Source of the DNA: Candidatus Sulfotelmatobacter sp.
GTDB lineage: Bacteria; Vulcanimicrobiota; Vulcanimicrobiia; Vulcanimicrobiales; Vulcanimicrobiaceae
DNA length: 64,000 nucleotides
Reading direction: 5' to 3'
Assembly: GCA_035504415.1 (NCBI GenBank)
Contig: DATJRY010000003.1
Coordinates: 1 to 64,000 of the forward strand
The notes beneath the pieces are model-generated. The model was not told the DNA's origin. It searched no databases and was given only the letters and a program-made list of their open reading frames with translations. The translations under genes were made by a program, and so were the position numbers. The first letter of the stretch is position 1; each line of letters begins with the position of its first letter. Below, in pieces: positions 1 through 7,742 of this stretch.

Positions 1-1
1 T

Positions 2-631
2 CAGCTGGTCGTCGCCGACGTGGTCGACAACGACGCCTGGCGCGTGTGGCCGCAAGGGCGTGAAGAGCTCATGCTCGACAAGCAGATGTACCGCAATCTC
101 CCGGAGGTGAAGCCCGAAGATCTGGCGGTGATCAAGGCCAATTACGAACACGTCGCGGAGATCGTCGGCACGTTTCCGCAGATGCGGCCGGGGATGGTCG
201 CGCTCCTCGCCGACGGCCCCGAGCACGTCGCGCTCGTCGAGGCGGCTGGCCGCGCGCTCGCGGCGTACGGATTGCCGGTGGTGCGCCACGTCGTCTCGGT
301 CGCCCGGACGCCGGGTTTCGTGCTGCAGCTCCTCGCGCAGCTCGACGCGACGTTCGCGCGGCTGGTCCTGGTCGCGATCGGCGCGGCGGGCGGCGCGCTG
401 CCGGGGATGGCCGGAAACGCGACGGCGAGCCCGGTCCTGGCCGTCGACGCCGCCGATCCGCGCCTCGATCAGGTCGCGCTGGCGTGCGCGAAAGCGTTCG
501 CGCTCGAGGATTCCGTCGTCTTCGGACGCGTCTTGCTGCTGCAGGCCAACGCGCGCAGCGAAGTCCTCGCCGCCGACGCGAAGCTGAACGCGCCGCAGCC
601 CGCTCCGCCGCCCGGCGTCGCGCGAGCGTAG
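2..631 (+). CDS. PAICS-like fusion: SAICAR synthetase C-terminus + degenerate PurE-like domain (5' truncated by window)
   Basis: The reading frame is open from the window edge, so only the 3' part is present. Its first ~50 residues match the C-terminal end of animal-type SAICAR synthetase (DNDAWRVWP, then LDKQMYRNL), the enzyme joining CAIR and aspartate. About 130 further residues follow the PurE (AIR carboxylase) pattern: VSVARTP, a Gly/Ala-rich loop with LPGM, and GNATASPVLAV. This is the domain order of vertebrate PAICS. The PurE part looks degraded: the GSxSD phosphate loop is ADGPE (nt 209-223), and SAHRTP is SVARTP (nt 296-313), so the catalytic His is Ala. It may be structural or regulatory rather than an active carboxylase. 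The stop abuts the purL ATG, so it heads, or is early in, the purine operon. Confidence 0.8.
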   Translation, partial: QLVVADVVDNDAWRVWPQGREELMLDKQMYRNLPEVKPEDLAVIKANYEHVAEIVGTFPQMRPGMVALLADGPEHVALVEAAGRALAAYGLPVVRHVVSVARTPGFVLQLLAQLDATFARLVLVAIGAAGGALPGMAGNATASPVLAVDAADPRLDQVALACAKAFALEDSVVFGRVLLLQANARSEVLAADAKLNAPQPAPPPGVARA

Positions 632-2932
632 ATGACCGCCGTCCTCGACGACGCCGTCGAGCTGGGGCGGCGCGCCGGAGTCGCCCTCTCCGACGACGAG
701 CTGCGGAGCATCGCCGAGCACCTGGGCCGCGTCCCGACCGTGACCGAGCTGTTCGCCTTCGACGCGCAGTGGAGCGAGCATTGCTCGTACAAGTCCTCGC
801 GCGGCTTCTTGCGCAAGCTGCCGACGGACGGTCCGACCGTGCTGCTCGGCGTCGGCGAGGACGCCGGCATCGTCCGGCTCGGCGAGTGGCAAGGCGAGAC
901 CTACGGCATCGTGATGGCGCACGAATCGCACAACCACCCCTCGCAGGTCGTCCCGTTCGAAGGCGCCGCGACCGGCATCGGCGGGATCGTGCGGGACGTG
1001 CTGTGCATGGGCGCCGAGGTGATCGGCCTCGCGGATCCGCTGCGGTTCGGCCGGCTCGAGAACGCGCACTGCCGCTACGTCGCGCAGTCCGTCGTCGACG
1101 GGATCGCCGCCTACGGCAACGCGATCGGCGTCCCCAACCTCGGCGGCGACGTCTTCTTCGACGCTTCGTTCGACGACAACGTGCTGGTCAACGTCGTCGC
1201 GCTCGGACTGGTGAAGGAAAACGACGTCATCCACTCGCGCGCGCCGGAAGGCAGCGTCGGGTGGGACATCGTGCTGGTCGGGAAAGCGACGGACCGCAGC
1301 GGCTTCGGCGGCGCGTCGTTCTCCTCGCTGACGCTCGACGAAGAGGATGCGCAGGCCAACAAGGGGGCGGTGCAAGTCCCCGACCCGTTCCTCAAGAACG
1401 TGCTGATGCGCGCCTCGTACGCGGTCTTCGCGCAGCTGCGCGCGCAGGCGGTCACGGCCGGCTTCAAGGATTTGGGCGCCGGCGGTTTGGCGGGCTGCAG
1501 CGCGGAGCTGTGCGCGGCGGGCGGCGTCGGGGCCGAAATCGAGCTCGAGCGCGTCGTGACGGCCCAGCGCGATCTGCCGCCCGAAGTGATCGCGATCGGC
1601 GAGACGCAGGAGCGGCTGTGCTGGATCGTACCGCCGTCCTTCACGCCCACGCTGCTCGAGATCTACAACGACGTCTTCGCGCTGCCGCGCATCGCGCGCG
1701 GCGCCTGCGCGGCCGTGATCGGCAAGGTGACTGAGACGAACCGGTACGTCGCCCGCTATCGCGGTGAGACGGTGATGGACGTCGATTTGCCGTTTCTCAC
1801 CGGCGGCATCCGCTGCGAGCGGCCTCACACGCCCCCGCACGTTCCGCACGAGACGGAAGAAGAGCGCGAGCGCACCGCCGCGGCGGCGATCCACGCGCAC
1901 CCGGCGACGCTCGGCGAGCGGCTGCGCGCGGTGCTCGCGCACCGCGACGTCTGCGCGCGCACGTCGATCTATCAGCGCTACGACGGCGTCGTGCGCGGCT
2001 GCACGGCGATCCCGCCGGGCTACGCCGACGCCGGCGTGTTGGTGCCGGTTCCCGGCGCGCCGCTGGGGCTCGCGCTGGCGGTGGGCGGCAACCCGCGCTA
2101 CGGCGCGATCGATCCCAAGCGCGCGGCGGAGCTGGCGGTCGCCGAGGCGATCGGCCATTGCGCCGCGGTCGGCGCGCGGGCGGCGGGCTTGAGCGACTGC
2201 CTGAACTTCGGCGATCCGACCGTGCCCGAGCAGATGGGGCAGTTCGTGGCCGCCGTCGACGGTCTCGCCGACGCGGCGCGCGCGCTGGGCGTCCCGTTCG
2301 TGACCGGCAACGTCTCGCTCTACAACCGTTCCGCCAACGGCAATGCGGTCGCGCCTTCGCCGATCGTCGGCTGCGTCGGCACGTTCGACGACGTCTCGGT
2401 CAGCGCGACGATGGGGCTCAAGCGGGCCGGCGCCGCGCTCGTCGTCACCGCACCGCTCGAGATCGCGCTCGCCGGTACGGTGATCGCCGAGCTGCTGCAG
2501 CTGCGCTCGACGACGCTGCCCTCGTTCCACGCGCACGCCTTCGGCAAGCAGTGCGATCTGGTGATCGAGGCGCTCGAGACGAACCTGATCTCGGCGGCGC
2601 ACCTGGTGACGGACGGCGGCGTGCTGGCGGCGATCGCGAAGATGGCGTTCGCCTCGCACGACCGGCTCGGGTTCGCGGTCGATCCGACACCGGTCGGCGA
2701 GTGGGTCGCGCACGACGTCGCGTACTTCAGCGAGACGCCCGCGTTCATCGTCGAGGTCGACGACGCCGAGGCGTTCGCGCTGTTGGCCGCGCGGTTGGGG
2801 GTCTCGACGTACGACGCCGGCACGGTGATCCAAGAGCCCGAGGCGCGCTTGGGTGACGAGCGCATTCCGTTGGCTGAGCTGCGCGAAGCGTGGGAAGCAC
2901 CGTTGCGCGACTTCTACGGAAGCGCTGCGTGA
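632..2932 (+). CDS. purL: Phosphoribosylformylglycinamidine synthase, large (synthetase) subunit PurL
   Basis: 766 aa, the length of the small bacterial/archaeal PurL that works with separate PurQ and PurS. It converts FGAR to FGAM using ATP and ammonia delivered by PurQ. Visible motifs are SEHCSYKSSRGF near residue 45, ESHNHPSQVVPFEGAATG near 97, the GGNPRYGA region near 485 and DGGVLAAIAKMAF near 665. The start is the ATG directly after the TAG of the upstream PAICS-like gene (TAGATG), and its TGA overlaps the purQ GTG, so the genes are translationally coupled. Nothing unusual was seen in the protein. Confidence 0.96.
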   Translation: MTAVLDDAVELGRRAGVALSDDELRSIAEHLGRVPTVTELFAFDAQWSEHCSYKSSRGFLRKLPTDGPTVLLGVGEDAGIVRLGEWQGETYGIVMAHESHNHPSQVVPFEGAATGIGGIVRDVLCMGAEVIGLADPLRFGRLENAHCRYVAQSVVDGIAAYGNAIGVPNLGGDVFFDASFDDNVLVNVVALGLVKENDVIHSRAPEGSVGWDIVLVGKATDRSGFGGASFSSLTLDEEDAQANKGAVQVPDPFLKNVLMRASYAVFAQLRAQAVTAGFKDLGAGGLAGCSAELCAAGGVGAEIELERVVTAQRDLPPEVIAIGETQERLCWIVPPSFTPTLLEIYNDVFALPRIARGACAAVIGKVTETNRYVARYRGETVMDVDLPFLTGGIRCERPHTPPHVPHETEEERERTAAAAIHAHPATLGERLRAVLAHRDVCARTSIYQRYDGVVRGCTAIPPGYADAGVLVPVPGAPLGLALAVGGNPRYGAIDPKRAAELAVAEAIGHCAAVGARAAGLSDCLNFGDPTVPEQMGQFVAAVDGLADAARALGVPFVTGNVSLYNRSANGNAVAPSPIVGCVGTFDDVSVSATMGLKRAGAALVVTAPLEIALAGTVIAELLQLRSTTLPSFHAHAFGKQCDLVIEALETNLISAAHLVTDGGVLAAIAKMAFASHDRLGFAVDPTPVGEWVAHDVAYFSETPAFIVEVDDAEAFALLAARLGVSTYDAGTVIQEPEARLGDERIPLAELREAWEAPLRDFYGSAA

Positions 2933-3717
2933 GCGCGCGCGTCGCGGTGCCGGTCTTCCCCGGTACCAACAGCGAGGACGAGACGGTGCGCGCGCTGCAC
3001 GCCGTCGGGCTGGACGCCGCGCTCGTGCATTGGAGCCGGCCCGAGGAGCTGGAGCGCTTCGACGCCTTCGTGCTGCCGGGTGGCTTCGCGTACGAGGATC
3101 GCGTGCGCGCCGGCGCGGTCGCCGCGCACGATGCGCTGATGCGGCCTGTGATCGCGGCGGCGCAGGCCGGACGGTTCGTGCTCGGGATCTGCAACGGCGC
3201 GCAGATCCTGGCCGAGGCGGGTCTGGTGCCCGGCGACGGCCCGGTCGGCCGGCCGACCGCGGCGTTCGCGCCCAATGCCGGCGGCCGGTTCCGAAGCGTC
3301 CACGTCCACGTCCGCCTGACCGTCCCGCCCGCGCGGCTGCCGATCCTGGGCGGCCTGACCGCGGGCGCGCTTTTCCCGGCCTGGGCCGCGCACGGCGACG
3401 GCCGGCTCGCCGCGCCGCCCGAGGAGCTGGACCGCATCCGCCAGGGCGGCCACCTGGCGTTCGTCTACGCCGACCGCGAGGGGCGGCCGGTCGCGGCCCC
3501 CAACGGCTCCGCGCTCGACGCGGCCGCGCTGTGCAACGCGACCGGGACGGTGCTGGCGATCATGCCGCACCCCGAGCGCGACGCGTGGACCTTCCAGCAC
3601 CTGGGCGCGGAGCGCGCCGCGGTCCACGGCGACACGGCCGCGATCTTGGCGCCGTCGGGCGGGATCGCGTTCTTCGCGGCCTTTGCCCGCGCGCTCGGCG
3701 CCGGAGTGGCGGCGTGA
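2929..3717 (+). CDS. purQ: Phosphoribosylformylglycinamidine synthase glutaminase subunit PurQ
   Basis: 262 aa, class I glutamine amidotransferase that supplies ammonia to PurL. Visible signs are VPVFPGTNSEDET at the N-terminus, the nucleophile elbow GICNGAQIL (Cys near residue 87) and the His/Glu pair in MPHPERDAW near residue 210. I choose the GTG at 2929 because it overlaps the purL stop as GTGA and puts the conserved VAVPVFPG strand at the N-terminus. A start at 2890 would add 13 residues encoded inside purL. It is slightly longer than a typical ~230-aa PurQ. It ends in GTGA, overlapping the next gene. Confidence 0.95.
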   Translation: MSARVAVPVFPGTNSEDETVRALHAVGLDAALVHWSRPEELERFDAFVLPGGFAYEDRVRAGAVAAHDALMRPVIAAAQAGRFVLGICNGAQILAEAGLVPGDGPVGRPTAAFAPNAGGRFRSVHVHVRLTVPPARLPILGGLTAGALFPAWAAHGDGRLAAPPEELDRIRQGGHLAFVYADREGRPVAAPNGSALDAAALCNATGTVLAIMPHPERDAWTFQHLGAERAAVHGDTAAILAPSGGIAFFAAFARALGAGVAA

Positions 3718-4154
3718 GCGCGGTCCGCACCTTCGCCGTCACCCTGACCATCCCGGACAACGAGGCATTCACGGCCTACGAGACGTTGGCGCGACTCGGG
3801 ATCCCCGTCGGCCGGCTGGTACGGGCGGACGTGTGGCAGTTCGAGACCGACGGCGGCGTCGAGGACCTCGCGACCACGGTCGGCTCGTTCGAGACGATCT
3901 TCAACCCGAACAAGCACCGCTTGGTCGAGCGGCCCTCCGATCGTCCCGAGCCCGGCGAGGTATGGATCGCCTCGCGCGACGAAGCCCCGGCGACCCGCGT
4001 CGCGGGACGGCCGATCCCCGGCGTCCGCGCGATCCGCCGCCGCACCTCGTGGCGGTTGCTCGACGAATCGGGCGCCGACGTCCCGCCGGACGTACGCGCC
4101 CGGGCAGTCGAGACGTTCCTCTGCAATCCCGCGTTCCAGGTAGCAATCTTATGA
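3714..4154 (+). CDS. PurS-like protein with a C-terminal extension
   Basis: 146 aa, GTG start overlapping the purQ stop (GTGA); its own stop overlaps the next ATG (ATGA). In residues 1-75 an N-terminal strand (RTFAVTLTIPDNEAF), a helix ending in LGIPVGRLVRADVWQFET and a second helix followed by NKHRLVE follow the strand-helix-strand layout of PurS, the ~80-aa bridge between PurL and PurQ. Identity is low, and a further ~70 residues rich in Arg and Asp have no PurS counterpart. No other purS candidate is in the operon, and small PurL enzymes need PurS. Function is inferred mainly from position and secondary-structure pattern. Confidence 0.55.
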   Translation: MSAVRTFAVTLTIPDNEAFTAYETLARLGIPVGRLVRADVWQFETDGGVEDLATTVGSFETIFNPNKHRLVERPSDRPEPGEVWIASRDEAPATRVAGRPIPGVRAIRRRTSWRLLDESGADVPPDVRARAVETFLCNPAFQVAIL

Positions 4155-5236
4155 CGATGATGGTCGAGTCGCTGGCTCAGCGTTCCGCTTCGCGCGATGG
4201 CGTCGGAGAAATGTACACCGTCGCCACGCTCGGGTCGCACTCGGCGCTGCAGATCCTCAAGGGGGCGCACGACGAGGGCTTCAAGACGCTCGCGATCGCG
4301 AACCCGGACACGACGCGGCTGTACGAGTCGTTCGCGTTCATCGACGAGGTGATCAAGATCGAGCAATACAGCGACTTCATGTCGCTGGTGCCCGAGCTCG
4401 AGAAGCGCAAGATCATCATCGTCCCGCACGGCTCGTTCGTGGCCTACCTCTCGCTCGACGAGCACAAGAAGATGAACATCCCGTACTTCGGGAACAAGGC
4501 CGTGCTCGACTGGGAAGCGAGCCGGGAGCTGCAGCGCGATTGGCTGTTGCGCGCCGGGCTCAAGCTGCCGCGCCAGTTCAAGACCGGCGCCGAGATCGAC
4601 CGCCCGGTCATCGTCAAGCTGTACGGTGCGCAGGGCGGCAAGGGCTACATGTTCTTGCGCGACACCCGTGACTTCGAGGAGCGCGCCTCGCTGCTCGCGC
4701 GGCAGAACTACATCCTGCAAGAGTACATCATCGGCGTTCCGCTCTACATCCACTACTTCTACTCGCCGCTGACCGGCAAGCTCGAGATCATGTCGATGGA
4801 CCGTCGCTACGAGACGAACGTCGATTCGCTCGGGCGCATCCCGTCGGCTGCGCAGGTCGGCATGGACATCGATCCCTCGTACGTGGTGGTCGGCAACCAG
4901 CCGCTCTCGCTGCGCGAGTCGATGTTGGCCGAGGCCTACCGCATGGGCGAGGACGTCGTGCGGGTCAGTCAGGAAATCTGCGGACCGAAGGGTCTTTTCG
5001 GCGCGTTCTGTATCGAGACGATCATCACGCCCGACGCGCAGTTCTACATCATGGAGATCTCGGCTCGCATCGTTGCGGGTACGAACCTGTTCATCGATGG
5101 CTCACCGTACTCATACCTCAACTACAGCGAACCCATGTCCACCGGACGCCGGATCGCTCGCGAGATCAAGAACGCGCTGCTCTCGAATTCGTTGGATGCG
5201 GTTCTGGACGACGGTACGTACGAAACGCCCGCGTGA
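4151..5236 (+). CDS. purP: PurP: formate-dependent AICAR formyltransferase (FAICAR synthetase), ATP-grasp
   Basis: 361 aa, the same size as archaeal PurP. That enzyme makes FAICAR from AICAR, formate and ATP, the step most bacteria carry out with PurH and 10-formyl-THF. Family features are LGSHSALQILKGAHDEGFKT near residue 26, the ATP-grasp segment VIVKLYGAQGGKGYMF near 152, and the C-terminal metal/ATP-binding stretch FYIMEISARIVAGTNLF. The ATG at 4151 overlaps the upstream TGA (ATGA); ATGs at 4157 and 4160 are alternatives. It sits in the main purine operon, so a biosynthetic role is likely. PurP is characteristic of archaea and unusual in bacteria. Confidence 0.9.
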   Translation: MTMMVESLAQRSASRDGVGEMYTVATLGSHSALQILKGAHDEGFKTLAIANPDTTRLYESFAFIDEVIKIEQYSDFMSLVPELEKRKIIIVPHGSFVAYLSLDEHKKMNIPYFGNKAVLDWEASRELQRDWLLRAGLKLPRQFKTGAEIDRPVIVKLYGAQGGKGYMFLRDTRDFEERASLLARQNYILQEYIIGVPLYIHYFYSPLTGKLEIMSMDRRYETNVDSLGRIPSAAQVGMDIDPSYVVVGNQPLSLRESMLAEAYRMGEDVVRVSQEICGPKGLFGAFCIETIITPDAQFYIMEISARIVAGTNLFIDGSPYSYLNYSEPMSTGRRIAREIKNALLSNSLDAVLDDGTYETPA

Positions 5237-6323
5237 GCTGGCGGCCGCCCTGACCGCGGCCGTCCTCGCGCTGCTGCCGCTGGTTCCGGCTCGAGCCGCG
5301 CTCGAGGTCGATCCGCAGGTGCTCTACCGCCAGATGACAGCGGCCTACACGAAAGGCGCCGCCGGCGGTTGGCACCTGGCCGACGAGCTCGACTACTGCT
5401 CGACCGTGCTCGACGCCGGGCGGGCCTACGAGCTGCGCCGCCGCGACGATCCGGAGAACCGCGCGCTCAAAGGCGTCACCGTCGACCTGGCGACGCTGCT
5501 GCACTACGATCCGCTGATCAACACCGACGCGGCCGAGTGGTACGTGCGCCTTTCGGCGCAGGCGTTCGTCGACGACCCGCAACGCGGGCCCGCGGCGCAG
5601 GCGTTGCTGGCGAAGCTCACCGCCGAGGACGACGATCCCAAGCGGCTCGCTTCCGATGCGGACGCCGACGCGCAGGCGCTGGTGAAAGCGTATCCCGGCG
5701 ACGTCCAGGCGCTGCTCGGCGCGGTCGAGGCGGACCTGCGCGCGTACAACCTGACCGGCGACGTCGCCTGGCGCGCGCTGGCGCTGCAGCGCACCGCGCA
5801 GGCCGATTTCCCGATCGCCTCGGTGCCGCCCGATCTGGGCAAGGTGCTCTTCCCGATGGTCGATGCGGCACGCAACGCCGGGCCCGGCTACAGTCAGGCC
5901 GAGCGCGACGCCGCGCGCGTTATCGCTTCGCACCGCGCGTCGGCGCACGGTCTGCCCGTCATCGGCCACGTCCTCTCGCACCAAGCCTACCTGGTCATCA
6001 CGGCGCCGGCCGACGAATACTTCGGCCACACCAAGCTCTCGCCGATCGGGGTCGAGAACGAGATCACGCGCATCGGCAAATACCTCGATGCGGGCTGGGG
6101 CGGCCGGATGACCAAGGAGACGCTGTGGGTCGTCGACTCGCTCGACGACTGGCAGCACCAGTACCCGCGCGACTACGAGCTGCCGCGGCTCTACAAGCTC
6201 GTCTACGATACGCTCGGGCGTGAAGACACGGCCGAGGCGAAGGCCGAGCGCGTGCAGGTCCGCCGCACGCTCTTGATCGCCTATCCGAACTCGAGCGAGG
6301 CCAGGAGCTTCCTCGCCTCCTAG
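5196..6323 (+). CDS. Secreted protein of unknown function inside the purine operon
   Basis: If translated from the ATG at 5196, which lies 41 bases inside purP, it is 375 aa. The N-terminus then reads as a signal peptide: basic MRFWTTVRTKRPREL, a hydrophobic Ala/Leu core, then VPARA before ALEVD. No later ATG, GTG or TTG gives a complete signal peptide, so this overlap is preferred. The mature part is acidic and mostly helical, without Cys pairs, repeats or motifs I recognise. A secreted protein between two cytoplasmic purine enzymes is odd. Spacing to the next GTG is 13 bases, so it is probably cotranscribed. I cannot assign a function. Confidence 0.7.
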   Translation: MRFWTTVRTKRPRELAAALTAAVLALLPLVPARAALEVDPQVLYRQMTAAYTKGAAGGWHLADELDYCSTVLDAGRAYELRRRDDPENRALKGVTVDLATLLHYDPLINTDAAEWYVRLSAQAFVDDPQRGPAAQALLAKLTAEDDDPKRLASDADADAQALVKAYPGDVQALLGAVEADLRAYNLTGDVAWRALALQRTAQADFPIASVPPDLGKVLFPMVDAARNAGPGYSQAERDAARVIASHRASAHGLPVIGHVLSHQAYLVITAPADEYFGHTKLSPIGVENEITRIGKYLDAGWGGRMTKETLWVVDSLDDWQHQYPRDYELPRLYKLVYDTLGREDTAEAKAERVQVRRTLLIAYPNSSEARSFLAS

Positions 6324-6336
6324 CGGAAATCGCGGC

Positions 6337-7473
6337 GTGGCCTTCGATCTGCGCGCGACGCTCGCCAGCTACGACCCCGACCGGCTGACGCTCTGCTCGA
6401 TCGGCAGCCACTCGGCGCTCGACGTCGCGGCCGGAGCGCGCGCGCAGGGGCTGCGCAACCTGATCGTCACCGAGCGCGGGCGCAACGCGACCTACGACCG
6501 CTACTTCGCGCGCCGCCCCGACGGGCCGCCGCGGGGCTGCGTCGACGCGACGCTGGAGTTGGCGAAGTTCGTCGACGTCCTGGACGCGGACGTGCAGACG
6601 CGACTGCGGTCGGAGAACGTCGTCTTTCTACCCAACCGCTCGTTCGAGGTCTACCTGCACCAGCGCTACTCGTACGCCGAGATCGAGGAGCGGATGGCGG
6701 TCCCGTTCTTCGGCAACCGGCGCCTGCTGCGCGCCGAAGAACGCGACGAGCCCGAGAACCAGTACGCGTTGATGGACCGGGCGGGGATCCGCTATCCGCG
6801 CCGCATCGCGTCACCCGACGCGATCGACTCCTTGGTGATGGTGAAGGCGCCGCACGCGCGCGTCTCGTTCGAGCGCGCGTTCTTCCTGGCCCGCAGCGAA
6901 CGCGAGTACACGGAGACGGTCGAGCGGCTCACGCGCGAGGGGATCGTCGACGCCGACGGCTTGCGCGGCGCGGTGATCGAGGAGTTCGCGCTCGGTCCGA
7001 CGGTCAACCTCAATTTCTTCTGGTCGCCGGTGCTCGGCGAGCTGGAGCTGATGGGTACCGACACGCGTCGCCAGACGAACAAGGACGGCTTCATCGGGCT
7101 GCCCTACCGCCAGGCGCGCGATTTGGCCGACGAGCCGATGCGGATGGAAGAAGCCGGCCACATCGCGACGACGCTGACCGAGTCGATGCTGGAGAAGGCG
7201 TTCGATCTGGGCGAACGCTTCGTGCGGGCCGCCAAGGCCGTCGACGGAATCGGCGTCATCGGCCCGTTCGCGCTGCAGTGCGTGATCGTCAGCGGTCCGC
7301 CCAAGGACTTCGTCGTCTACGACGTCTCGCTGCGCATCCCGGGCTCGCCCGGCACGCGCTACACCCCGTATTCCGCCTACCGCTGGGGCCGCGACGTCTC
7401 CGTGGGCGAACGCATCGCGATGGAGCTGGTCTGGGCCCGCGAGCAGAACCGCCTCCCCGAGGTGCTGACGTGA
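6337..7473 (+). CDS. PurP-family ATP-grasp paralogue
   Basis: 378 aa, GTG start 13 bases after the upstream stop; its TGA overlaps the next GTG. It is a divergent homologue of the PurP encoded at 4151: IGSHSALDVAAGARAQGL matches the PurP N-terminal signature, VPFFGNRRLLRAEE matches the PurP YFGNKAVL region, and VYDVSLRIPGSPGT replaces the EISARIVAGTN block. The glycine-rich stretch GAQGGKGY becomes APHARVSFERA, so the ATP loop differs. Some archaea carry two PurP homologues and this may be an analogous pair. It could act on AICAR, on another carboxamide, or as a partner subunit. Confidence 0.8.
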   Translation: MAFDLRATLASYDPDRLTLCSIGSHSALDVAAGARAQGLRNLIVTERGRNATYDRYFARRPDGPPRGCVDATLELAKFVDVLDADVQTRLRSENVVFLPNRSFEVYLHQRYSYAEIEERMAVPFFGNRRLLRAEERDEPENQYALMDRAGIRYPRRIASPDAIDSLVMVKAPHARVSFERAFFLARSEREYTETVERLTREGIVDADGLRGAVIEEFALGPTVNLNFFWSPVLGELELMGTDTRRQTNKDGFIGLPYRQARDLADEPMRMEEAGHIATTLTESMLEKAFDLGERFVRAAKAVDGIGVIGPFALQCVIVSGPPKDFVVYDVSLRIPGSPGTRYTPYSAYRWGRDVSVGERIAMELVWAREQNRLPEVLT

Positions 7474-7742
7474 TCGACGAGGAGTTGCACGGCTGGGTCA
7501 ATCCGCGCAAGTTGGGTTGGGTACTCGACTCGAACGGCGGCACGCGATACAAGGACGGCGATATGCGAGCGGCGGACGTGGACAAGGGCGTGGCCGTCGG
7601 CGTCTACGTCGATCCCAAAAAGCATCGAGTCGAGCTCCACCGTCGGGGGACGGAGCCGGTCACGCTGGGCGACGACGTGTTCGAGGTTCCGGACATCCTG
7701 CCCGGATTCTCGTTTCCGGTCAGCGAACTCTGGCCCGAATGA
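7470..7742 (+). CDS. Minimal Uma2-like protein lacking the nuclease core
   Basis: 90 aa. GTG start overlaps the purP-paralogue stop and its TGA overlaps the guaA ATG (ATGA), so it is tightly coupled. The C-terminal half (VGVYVDPKKHRVELHRRG, then FEVPDILPGFSFPVSELWP) reads like the end of Uma2 (DUF820) proteins, and GGTRYKDGDMRAADV resembles their conserved G-F-R-x-G-x-x-x-x-P-D-V strand. The central stretch that normally carries the PD-(D/E)xK residues and the N-terminal domain are missing. It may be a structural remnant that kept a role in the operon, or a new small protein. Homology is by eye only. Confidence 0.6.
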   Translation: MIDEELHGWVNPRKLGWVLDSNGGTRYKDGDMRAADVDKGVAVGVYVDPKKHRVELHRRGTEPVTLGDDVFEVPDILPGFSFPVSELWPE

